A stretch of 64,000 nucleotides of DNA from Dromiciops gliroides. Its lineage: Eukaryota; Chordata; Mammalia; Microbiotheria; Microbiotheriidae. The stretch is taken from NCBI RefSeq assembly GCF_019393635.1, contig NC_057866.1:9806223-9870222 (forward strand), given 5' to 3'. The notes beneath the pieces are model-generated. The model was not told the DNA's origin. It made no database searches and saw nothing but the letters and a program-made list of their open reading frames with translations. The translations under genes were made by a program, and so were the position numbers. Positions 9,015-21,400 of this stretch are shown here, piece by piece (positions within the stretch are counted from its first letter, which is position 1; every line of letters starts with the position of its first letter).

Positions 9015-9404
9015 ATGGGGTTCTCAGAGTTACTTGGAACCATTGGGGGAATGGGGCACTTCCAGGTCCTACAGACTGCACTGATGTTCATTACTGGGAT
9101 ATTGGTGGCTTGTCAAAATTACTTAGAGAATTTCACTGCAGTGGTCCCAGAACACCACTGTCGGCTCCAGAACCAGACAAGTGTTGAGGCTCCTTTTCTG
9201 GGAGATGGCAGGGACTCTGACCTGCTGAAAGTGTCCATTCCCATGGATAAGCATGGAAAGCCTGAGACCTGCCTCAGGTTCACTGAACTTCAGTGGCAAC
9301 TCCTGAATCCAAATGCCACAGAGCAGACAAGACTGGTCACTGAGGACTGCCTGGATGGATGGGTCTATGACAAGAGTGAATTATCCTCATCTATTGTTAC
9401 TGAG
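9015..9404 (+). CDS. SLC22A20-like: Exon 1: N-terminus, TM1 and large outer loop
   Basis: Encodes residues 1 to 130 and ends in phase 0 at IVTE before donor gtcagt. The start codon has A at -3 and G at +4. An in-frame ATG 14 codons earlier (8,973) is absent from the tandem copy, which has GTG there. The family's proteins begin M-(A/G)-F, so 9,015 is preferred. Sequons are N39-F-T, N53-Q-T and N100-A-T. Confidence 0.93.
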
Positions 9405-12400
9405 GTCAGTAGAAAGGAGCTGCTTTGTTAAATTCCTCACTTTCCCCTTTACCTTTTGATCCAGAAAACAGCACCAAAATCCCAATTCTCTTTTCCCACA
9501 CTGAACTCCTCCCAGGAAAATCAGGAGGAAAAAAGTCTGGGGCAAAGTCTTTGGGCAAGTTGTTTTGCATTTGCATTCACTCCGTGGTGTGAGGGACCCT
9601 CTTTGCCATCTAGCTCAGTCTGGCTGCACTGAGAGACTGGGAGAGGGGAAGTTTGACCAGAGTAGTAATGAGGCCTTCTGGGTGTTTTGTGTGGCTTCAC
9701 TTGTTTGGGATTGGATATCTTATGCTCCAAACCATGAGCCAAAGTGCAGTAAAACATACACACATATGACCAAATAAGACTGGTTCCTGGGGAATGCTGG
9801 GGACCCGGAGCCATATTGCTCCTCTGTTGCCAAGGACAAGAGTTCAGCCTGAACCAGGTGTTGGCTAGACTGAAATTAGAAAAAACACCCACATTTCTCT
9901 GTGAGATAGTAGAAGGACCCAGGGTAGAACCAGGCTAAATTCCTGGAAGTATATAAGGCAGAGATACTCAGTAATCTCACAATTTAAGAAGTATTATATG
10001 TCCTATAGTGGACAAAGGTGAGCTAAGTAGTTTATGTGGTTACAACTGACTGTATGTGGGGTACTGGATGAACAGATCCTAGGGCTGTTCTAGAGGGGTT
10101 TCCAGTACCTGTTTGTGAAGGACTAGGCGTCTTCTGAGGTCCTTGCCAGCTCAGCAATGCTCTGGTTCTCTGACCTCATAGAAGTGAATGAATTTGTATT
10201 CAATAAACCTCAGCTATTAGCCTGAGAGGCTGTTTAGAGTCTAGTGACAAAAATGCTTGATATACAAGTTGTTGATTCTATCCCGTAATACATATCCACT
10301 TACTGATTAAATATTATTTTATGTCTGAGGCCACATCCCAGAAGAATACAACTAAGTGGTTGGTAAGTTCCAGTAAAGAAGGAAGTGAGCCATGCTGATA
10401 GCCACAGGGTGGGTACTGATAGGGTCATATAATGTGTAGTGTGACATCCTGTCCTAATCTGCTGGGGCCATGACTTTTTTCAACTAACTAATCCCCTGAA
10501 GTCTTGGAAGAGTTCTAACAGAAGACTATGTAAAAAATGTCTTAAAGTAAATTTCTCTAAAAAGGACTTGTTTCTCAAACATATAGAAAATGGAATCAAA
10601 TTTCATAAGAACATGATTCATTCCCCAACTGAAAATAGTCAATGGATATAAACAAGGAGTTTCCAGAAGAAGACATCAAAGCTATCTATAGTCATGGAAA
10701 ATGCTCTAAATCACTGTTGATAAGAAAAATGCAAATCAAAACAACTCTGAGGTACCGCCTCACACCTATCAGCTTGGCTAATGTGAAGGAAAAGGGAATA
10801 GGGAATTGTTGAAGGGAATGTTGAAAAATTGGGACACATGTACTGCTTGGAAGAGTTATGAATTGATGCAACCATTCAGGAGAGGAATTTGGAACTATTT
10901 CTAAAGGGTTATAAGACTATGCATACTCACTCCTTGTGCCAGCAATGCTGCTACTAGGCCAGTATCCCACAAACATCAAAGGAAAAGGAAATTTCCACTT
11001 CATTGGTGGTAACATCACCCCTTTCATTTTGTTTTTTGTTTTTTGGTGAGGCATTTGGTGTTAAGTGACTTGCCCAAGGTCACACAGCAAGTTAAGTGCC
11101 AAGTGTCTGAGGCTGTATTTGAACTCTGGTCCTCCTGAATCCAGGGCTGGTGCTTTATCCACTGTGCCACCTAGCTGCCCCCCCCCCCCTTTTCATTTTT
11201 GATACTGGTAATTTGGTTTTCTTCTTTCTTTTTTTTTTTTAATCAAATTAACCAACATTTTATCTATTTTATTGGTTTTTTCATAAAACCAGCTCTTAGT
11301 TTTATTGATTAATTCTATAGTTTTCTTGCTTTCAATTTTATTAATTTCTCCTTTAATTTTTAGGATCTCTAATTTAGTATCTAATCGGGGATTTCGAATT
11401 TGTTCTTTTTCTAGCTTTTTAAGTTGCATGCCCAATTCATTGATCTCCTTTTTCTCTTTTTTATTCATGTAAGCATTTAGAGCTATAAATTTTCCCCTAA
11501 GCACTGCTTTGACTGCATCCCATAGATTTTGGTATGTTGTCTCATTATTGTCATTCTCTTGGATAAAGTTGTTGATTGTTTCTATGATTTGTCGTTTGAC
11601 CCATTCACTCTTTAGAATAAAATTATTTAGTTTCCAATTGATTTTCAGTCTACTTTTCCATGGCTCTTTCTTACATGTAATTTTTATTGCATCATGATCT
11701 GAGAAGGATGTATTTACTATTTCTGCCTTTCTACATTTGACTATGATATTTTTGTGCCCTAATACATGGTCAGTTTTTGAAAATGTGCCATGTACTGCTG
11801 AGCAAAAGGTATATTCCTTTCTATCCCCATTCAATTTTCTCCAGACATCTATCATGTCTAACTTTTCTAGTATTCTATTCACCTCTTTCACTTCTTTCTT
11901 ATTTATTTTTTGGCTAGATTTATCTCATTCTGAGAGGAGAAGATTCAGATTCCCCACTAGTATAGTATTACTGTCTAATTCCTCTTGTAACTCATTTAAT
12001 TTCTCCTCTAAGAATTTGGATGCTATACCACTTGGCACATACTTATTTAATATTGATATTACTTCATTATCTATAGTACCTTTCATCAATATGTAGTTTC
12101 CTTCCTTATCTCTTTTAATGAGATCTATTTTTGCCTGTGCTTTGTCTGAGATAAGGATTGCTACCCCTGCTTTTTTTACTTTAGCTGAAGCACAACATAT
12201 TCTTCTACAGCCTTTTACCTTCACTCTGTGTGTATCTCTCTGCTTCAAATGTGTTTCTTGTAAACAGCATATTGTAGGATTCTGGTTTTTAATCCACTCT
12301 GCAATTCACTTCTGTTTTATAGCAGAGTTCATCCCATTCACATTTATAGTTATTATTACTAACTGTCTATTCCCCTGCATTCTATTTACCCCCTTTGTAC

Positions 12401-15400
12401 TTTTCCCCCCTTCTTTCACCCTATTCCTCCTCACCAATGTTTTGCTTCTTACCCCTGCCTCCCCCAATCTGCCTTTTTATCATGCCCCTCCCTTTTCTTT
12501 ACCCTTCTCTTCCTTTCTTTTGCCCTCCCTTATATCAGTCCCCCCTTCCCCTTCTCCTTTTACTTCCCTAAAGAATAAGCTAAGTTTCTTTATCCCAATG
12601 AACATATATGTTATTCCCTATTTGAATCAAATCTAATGAGAGTAGGGTTGAAACAATGTTCACCCCTCCCTTCTTTCCCTTTATTGTAATAGGTTTTTTC
12701 ACCTCTTCATATGATGTAATTCACCCCCTTCCACCTTCTCCCCATAAACCCCCTTTTTAACCCCTTAATTTTCATTATATCATCACATCAAAGACAATTT
12801 ATATTTATACTCTCTGTGTATAATCCATCTGTCTGCTCAAATACATTTACAATTCTCAAGAGTTATAAGTATTATCTTCCTGTGTAGGGATGTAAACAGT
12901 TTAACTTAATTGAGTAACTTTTTTCCCCCTGTTTACCTTTTTAAATTTCTCTTGAGTCTTGGATGTTAAGATCAAATTTTCTATTCAGTTCTGGTCTTTT
13001 CATCAGGAAACCTTGGAAGTCCCCAATGTCATCGAATGTCCATCTTTTCCCCTGAAAGAGAATGAACATTTTTGCTGTGTAGTAGATTCCTGGCTGCAAT
13101 CTAAGCTCCTTTGCCTTCCAGAATATCATATTCCAAGCCTTTCGATCCTTTAATGTTGAAGCTGTCAGGTCCTGAGCAATCATGACCGTGGCTCTGTGAT
13201 ATTTAAATTGCTTCATTCTGACTGTTTGGAGTATTTTCTCTTTCACCTGATAATACTGGAATTTGGCTACAATATTCCTTGGAGTTTTCCTTTTGGGGTC
13301 TCTTTCAGGAGGTGATCAGTGGATTCTTTCAATGACAATTTCATCCTCTGATTCTATAATATCAGGGCAGTTCTCCTTAATAATTTCCTGGAATATGGTA
13401 TCTAAACTCTTTTTCTGATCATGGCTTTCACACAGTCCAGTGATTCCCAAATTGTCTCTCCTGGATCTGTTTTCCAGGTCAGTTGTCTTTTCAATGAGTT
13501 ATTTCACATTTTCTTCAATTTTTTCATTCTTTTGATTCTGCTTGACTGATTCCTGGTGTCTCATGTATTCCTTATCTTTGCCCAACTATATGCCAATAAA
13601 TTTGACAATCTAAATGAAATGGATAAATATCTACGAAAATACAAACTGCCCAGGTTCACTGAAGAGGAAATAAAATTCTTAAATAAGCCCATATTAGAAA
13701 AAGAAATTGAACAAGCCATTAATGAAATCCCTAAGAAAAAATCCCCAGGACCACAAGGGTTTACAGGTGAATTCTACCAAACATTTAAAGAACAATTAAT
13801 TCTAATATTATACAAATAATTGGAAAAATAGGTAAAGAAGGAGTTCTACCAAAATTCATTTTCTGACACAAATATGGTGGCAATACCAAAACCAGGCAGA
13901 GCAAAAATAGAGAAAGAAAATTATAGACCAATTTCCCTAATGAATATTGATGCTAAAATCTTAAATAAGATATTAGGAAGGAGATTACAGCAAGTGATCA
14001 CCAGGATAATACACTATGACTAGTTGGGATTTAGAACAGGAATGCAGGGCTGGTTCAACATTAGGAAAACTATTAACATAATCAACCACATCAATAAGAA
14101 AACCAACCAAAATCATATGATTATCTCAATATATGCAGAGAAAGCTTTTGACAAAATACAGCACCCATTCCTAATAAAAACACTAGAGAGTTTAGGAATA
14201 GGTGGAGCTTTCCTTAAAATAATAAGCAGTATCTACCTAAAACCAACAGCAAGCATTATATGTAATGGAGATAATTTAGAGGCCTCCTAATAAGATCACG
14301 GGGAATTAGGGATGTCCATTATCACCTCTATCATTTAATATTATGCTAGAAATGTTAGCTTTAGCAATCAGAGAAGAAAAAGGAATTAAAGGAATTCAAA
14401 TAGGCTAGGAGGAAACAAAACTATCACTCTTTGCAGATGATATGGTATACTTAGAGAATCCTAGAGAATCATCTCAAAAATTACTTGAAACAATTAACAA
14501 CCTTAGCAAAGTAGCAGGATTTAAAAGAAATCCACATAAATCCTCAGCATTTCTATACATAACCAACAAAGTCCAGCAGCAAGAGATAGAAAGAGAAATT
14601 CCATTTAAAGTAATGGTAGATAATATAAAATACTTGGGAGTCTGCTTGCTAAGACAAACCCAGGAACTCTATGAACACAACTACCAAACACTCTTTACAC
14701 AAATCAAATCAGATCTAAATAATTGGAAAGATATCAATTGCTCATAGATAGGCAGAGCTAATAGAGTAAAAATGACAATTCTACATACATTAATTTACTT
14801 ATTCAGTGCCATACCAATCAGACTACCTAAAACTTATTGTATGGAGCTAGAAAAAATAATAACAAAATTCATCTGGAAAAACACAAAGTCAAGAACATCA
14901 AGGGAAATAATGAAAAAATGCACAGGAATGTGGGTTAGCTGTACCAAATCTGGAGCTTTACTATAAAGCAGAAGTCATCAAAACTATCTGGTACTGGCTA
15001 AGAAATAGAGTGGAGGATCAGTGGAATAGGCTAGGCACAGGAGACACAGTAGTAAATAACATTAGTAATGTAGTGTTTGATAAACCCAGCTTCTGGGATG
15101 GGAACTCAGTATTTGACAAAAACTGCTGGGAAAACTGGAAGATAGTATGGCAGAAATTAGGCACAGTTGAACATCTTACTTCTTATACTAAAATAAGGTC
15201 AAAATAGGTACATGATTTAGACATAAGAGGTGATACTATAGGTAAATTAGAAGAGGAAGGAATAGTTTACCTTTCAGATCTTTGGAAAGGAGAACAGTTT
15301 ATGACCAAACAAGAGATAGAGAATATTATTAAGTGCAAAATGAATGATTTTAATTACATTAAATTAAAAAGGTTTTGTACAAACAGAAGCAATGCATCCA

Positions 15401-18400
15401 AAATTAGAAGGGATGCAGAAAGCTGGGAAACAATTTTTATAGCCAGTACTTCTGATAAAGGTCTCATTTCTAAAATATATAGGGAACTAAATCAAATTTA
15501 TAAGAATCCAAGTCATTCCCCAATTGAGAAATGGTCAAAAGGATATGAACAGGAAGTTTTCTGTTGAAGAAATCAAAGCTATCTATTCCCATATGAAAAA
15601 ATGCTCTAAATCACTATTGATTAAAGAGATGCAAATTAAAACAACTCTGAGGTACCACCTGACACCTATCAGATTGGCTAATATGACAAAAAAGGAAAAT
15701 GATAAATGTTGGAGAAGCTGTGGGAAAATTGGAACACTAATGCATTGTTGGTGGAGCTGTGAACTGATCCAACCATTCTGGAGATCCATTTGGAATTATG
15801 CCTAAAGGATAAAGCTGACCCAGCAATACCATTTTGGGGTCTTTTTCCCAAGGAGATACTAGAAAAGGGAAAAAGACCCACATGTTCAAAAATATTTATA
15901 GCTGCTCTTTTTGTGTTGGCAAGGAATTGGAAGTTGAGGGGTTGCCCATCAATTGGGGAATAGCTGAACAAGTTGTGGTATATGAATGTAATGGAATTCT
16001 ATTGTGCTGCGAGAAATGATGAGCAGGAGAAATTCAGAGAAACCTGGAAGGACTTGCATGAACTGATGATGAGTGAGATGAGCAGAAGCAGAAGAACACT
16101 ATACACGGTACCATCAACATTATGTGTTGATCAACTGTGATAGACTGGATTCTTCTCACCAATACAATGGTACAAGAAAGTTCCAGAGGACTCATGATGG
16201 AAAAGGCTCTCCAAATCCAGAAAAAACCTATGGAATATGGATGCTGTTTGAACCATATTTCTTTTGTATTTGGTGCTGCTGTTTATCTATTTTAAGGTTT
16301 TTCCTTATTGTTCCGATTTTTCTCTTATAGCATGACTGATGCAGAAATATGTTTTATGTTGTTATGTATGTGTATATGTGTGTGTACATATATATGTATA
16401 GATATATGTGTGTATATATATGTGTATGTGTATGTGTGTGTGTGTGTATATAAAACCTATATCGGATTGCCTGCTGTCTGCGGGAGGGGGGGAGGGAGAG
16501 GAGGGAAGGAGAAAAAATTTGAAATTGGAAATCTTATGTAAACAAGTGCAGAAAGCTATCTCTACATGTAACTGGAAAATAATAAAATAAAATTTGAATA
16601 AAAAAGGAAAAAAAGGAAAAGCACACATCTCTAAAAAAACATTGATAATGGTTATTTTCAAGTGGCAAGGAATTCTAAATTGAGGGGATGATCATCAGTT
16701 GGGGAAATGGCTGAACAAATTGTGGTATATGATTGAGATGGAGTACTGTTGTGCTATCTCCTCCTGGATCACTGCCTTGTCATGATGTAGTGTGTATGGG
16801 CCAAGAAGCAAAAGTTAGAATCGAACATGGAAAAACTAATTAAAGATCAAAAAAAGTGAATTGCTTTCCTTCTCCACAGGGTGTGGGGGAAGGAGAGAGA
16901 GAATTTGGAACTGAATTTTGAAAATGAATGTTGAAAATTGTTTTCACATGTAATTGGGGAAAATAAAATACTAAATTAAAAACCATGGTAAAGGGAGTAT
17001 GACAAGTACACATATTGTCACATTATTTAGTTAATTTATATGCAGAGTACATCTAGAAAACTGTCAGGCTGCCTAAGTCAAAAACAAGAATTAAGGTTGC
17101 TGGGAAAATATCAACAATCACAGATATGCAGATGACACCACACTGATGGCAGAAAGTGAAGAAGAATTAAGAAGCCTCTTGATGAGGTCAAAGAGGAGAG
17201 TATAAGAGCTGGCTTGAAGCTTTACATAAAAAAACAGGTTCCATCACTTTTTGTCAAGTAGAGGGAGAAGAAATGGAAGCAATGGCAGGTTGTAAATTCT
17301 TAGGCTGAAAAATCACTGCAGACACAGACTGCAGTGATGAACTTAAAAGGTGCTTGCTCCTTGGAAGGAGAGCTATGGCAAATCTAGATGGCACACTGAA
17401 AAGCAGAGGCATCACCTTGCTTACAAAGGTCCATGTGACTAAAGCTATGGCTTTTCCAGAAGCAATGAATGGTTGTGAGAGCTGGACTATAAGGAGAGTT
17501 GAGCACCACACAATTGATGCTTCTGAATTGTGATGCCAGAGAAGACTTTTGAAAGTCCCTTGGACGGTAAGGAAAACAAATTAGCCAATGCTTAAGGAAA
17601 TTTATTCAGACTATTCACTGGAAGCTCGAATACTGAAACTGAAGCTTAAATACTTTGGCCATGTAATGAAAAGATGGGAGTCATTAGGAAAGACCCTGAC
17701 ATTGGGAAAGCATGAAGGCAAAAAAGAAAATGGGATGGCAGAAGTTGAGATGGAGAGATAGTTATGGAAGCAATGAACATGACCTTGGGCAGCCTTCAGG
17801 AAATACTGGAGGATATGTAGGAACCTGTGAAAGAGCATGGGAGGGGCAGCTAGGTGGTGCAGTGGATAGAGCACTGGCCCTGGAGTCAGGAGGACCTGAG
17901 TTCAAATCCGGGCTCAGACACTTGACAGTTACTAGCTTTGTGACCCTGGGCAAGTCACTTAATCCCAATTGCCTCACAAAAAAAAAAAAAAGAAAGAAAG
18001 AAAGAAGAAAAAAAAGAAAGAGCATGGGAACCACCGGGATATTGGAACATTAGCCATCTGGCAAGCCTGAATTGAGCTGCCTTCTGAGGACAGCTTGCTG
18101 GCTCCTGTTGTTGTTTTATTTTGGTGGGTTTGTATCTGTTCACAGGCTCCTCTGAGTACTTTAGGCTGACTACATTCTGCTATGGTATGAAGTAAAGGTT
18201 CTCCTCTTTCCAGTAAGCAATTAATTCCCCAATGTGTTTGCAGAGGACCTGTGGTCTCCTTTTCCACAATTGTGGAAATGGACATATATTTTGAGATTTC
18301 CATGAATACAAAATGAGGAGTGACAGGAAGAATAAAAAAGAAAAACTTAACTTTGGGGCTCAATGACCACTAATTGTATTCCATGCCCTCTGGTCCTTTA

Positions 18401-21400
18401 ATGTAGAAGCTGCTAGATCTTGTGCTATCCTGACTGGGGCCCCACAGTACTTGAATTCTTTCTTTTTAGCAGCTTGCAATATTTTCTCCTTGACCTGAGA
18501 GCTCTAGAATTTGGCTATAATATTCCTAGGAGTTTTCCTTTTGGGATCTTTCTGGAGGTGATCGGTGGATTCTTTCATTTTCTATTTTAGCTTCTTCTAA
18601 AATTTCAGGGCAATTTTCTCTGAGAATATCTTGGAAGATGATGTCTAAGCTCTTTCCTTGATCATGGTTTTCAGGTAGTCCAATAATTTTTAAATTATCT
18701 CTCCTGGATCTATTTCCCAGGTCGGCAGTTTTTCCCAGAAGATATTTCACATTGCCCTCAATTTTTTATTCATTTGGATTTGCTTTATTGTGTCTTGGTT
18801 TCTCATAAAGTCACTGGCTTCCATTTGTTCAATCCTAATTCTTAGGCAATTATTTTCATCAGAGAGCTTTTGTACCTCCTTTTCCATTTGGCCAATTTGA
18901 CTTTTCAAGCTGTTGACTTTTTTCTCATGTCTTTCCTGCATCACCCTCATTTCTCTTTCCATTTTTTCCTCTACCTCTCTGATTTTATCTTCAAAGTCCT
19001 TTTTGAGCACCTCTATGGCCTGAGACCAATTCGTATTTTTCTTGGAAGCTTTAGATATAGGGGCCCTGATGTTGACATCTTCCTCTGAGGGTGCCCCTTG
19101 GTCTTCCTTGTTACTGAAGAAATTTTCTATGGTCCTCACCTTTCTGTGTCTGCTCATCTTGCCTTTCTTTTACTTGACTTTTAGCTCCTCAAAGTGGGGC
19201 ACTGTTTCCGGGCTGCAGTATCCCAAGCTTAAGAAGTCCCAGGTGATATGATTTAAGGAATATGATATTCCAGAGGGCAAAGGAAATGGGATTACAAGCA
19301 AGAGTCACCTACCCAGCAAAACTCAGCATAATCTTTCAGCAGAAAAAATGGGACTTTAATGAAAAAGAAGACTTTCAGATATTTCTGATGAAAAGACCTG
19401 AACTGAATGGCAAATTTGACTTTCAAATACAAGACCCTAGAGAACCATAAAAAAATTGGAGCTGGGGGACATACCTGAGGTCATACAGTGGGCAACTGTC
19501 TTGCGTCTGAGACCAGGTTTTGGCTGGGATCCCTCTGCCTCCAGGGATGATGCTTTGTCCACTGTGTCACCTACCTAGGTGATGACATCTTTAGGGTTAA
19601 AGTGAGGGGTGAAGGGAATGCACTGGGGTAGGGGGAAGGGCAGAGGTGAAATCCTACATGAAAGAAACAGGAAAAGGCTTATGGAGTGGGGGAAGAGATG
19701 GAAGAGGAGCAGGGCAGAAAAGGCTCAAAGATGTTAAAGTCATCAGAGCTGCCTCAAGGAGGGACTAACACACACACCCAACTCAATGGAGTAATCTATT
19801 TAATCTGGGCAGTAAATGAGCCTAACACTCATCAGAATTGGCTCAAGGAGGGAATGACATACACACTCAATTGGGTGGAGTAATCTCTCTAACCCTGCAG
19901 GAAAATAAGAGGGGAAAGGGATAAAGAGAGAGGGGCAAAAGAAGGAAGGGCAGAGTCGGGGAGGGGACAGACAGAAGCAAATCCCTTTTGAAGAGTGATA
20001 GGATGAAAGAAGATGGATAATAGAATAAATATCATGGGGAAGGGAATAGGATGGAAGGGAAACAGTTAACAATAGTAATCATGAAAAAGAGAAAAGGGGG
20101 AAAATTGTACAAAAAATATTTATAGCAACTCTTGGTGGAGGCTAAGAATTGAGAATCAAGGGAATGTCCATCAATTGAGGAATGATAGGAAAAGCTGTGC
20201 CACATGACTGTAGTGGAATGGTCTTGTGCTAGAGGAAATGACAAACAGGATGATCCCCGAAAAACCTTGAAAGACTAATGAACATTGATATATAGTGAAG
20301 TGAGCAGAGCTGGTAGGACATTGTGCATAGTGACAGCAGTATTGTTCAATGAGCAATTGTGAATGACTTAACTACTCTCAGCAATGCAATGATCCAAGAC
20401 AATCCCAAGGAACTAATGAGGAAGCTTAGTATACACCCCCATAGAAAGAACTGATAAAAAGAACACTTGTGGATTTTACATATATCACCTGGTTGCAATT
20501 TTGTGGAGGGGGGAGGAAAGGGAGGGAGGGAGGAAGAAAAATTTGGAACTCTGAATCTTATGAAAATGAATGTTGAAAAATACCCTTACATGTAACTGGA
20601 AAAAATAAATTTTTGTTGCTAAAAAAAAAATAATAATCAATTACAGGTAATTGACACTTCCACATGAACCCAGCATTAGTGGGTCCTAGGACACAGGGTT
20701 ATTTTGATAATTCCCATTCTTCAATGCATAAAACAACAGAATATATGAAAAGATAATTTTCAAAAGAGGAAAACAATAGGGTAAATATTGACCTTTAAAA
20801 ACACACAACATATCTAAACAGCAAAGACATGCAAACTATAACAACTTGGAGATGCTTCCACAATCCATAAAATCAGAAAAATAGTTAAAAGCAGAAAAAT
20901 ACCATATTGGTGGAATTGTGAAAAACAGACCCATTCATTCCTGGTTGTTTAAATTTCTAACTTGAACTGGTAGGATTTATACCAGGAATGCAGGGCTGGT
21001 TCAATATTAGGAAAACTAATAGCATAATTGAATATATCAATAAAAAACTAATACAAATCATATTATTATCTCAATAGATGAAGAAAAAGGCAGTTGATAA
21101 AATACAGCACCCATTCCTATTAAAAACACTGGATAGCATAGGAATAATAAGAGCCTTCCTTAAAATAATAAGTACTATTTACCTAAAACCATCAGCAAGT
21201 TTTATCTGTAATGGAGATAAGCTAGAAGCCTTGCCAATACAATGAGGGGTGAAGCAAAGGTGCCCATTATCACCCCTATTATTTAATATTGTACCAGAAA
21301 TGTTAGATATAGCAATAAGAGAAGAAAAAGAAATTAAAGGAATTAGAATAGGTAATGAAGAAACAAAACAATCACTCTTTGCAGATGATATGATGTTATG

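Larger units (their letters stand above)
8538..10104 (+). repeat. Tandem duplicate block, first copy (promoter, exon 1, start of intron 1)
   Basis: It matches 62,434 to 64,000 at a constant offset of 53,896 bp with roughly one difference per 80 to 100 bases, in coding and non-coding parts alike. The second copy runs off the right edge, so the full length of the unit is unknown. Confidence 0.95.

Noticed and set aside
17845-17990. tRNA-like gene signals (B-box GAGTTCAAATCC) in many places
   Set aside because: They are the heads of tRNA-derived SINEs, not tRNA genes; no cloverleaf with a proper acceptor stem was seen.
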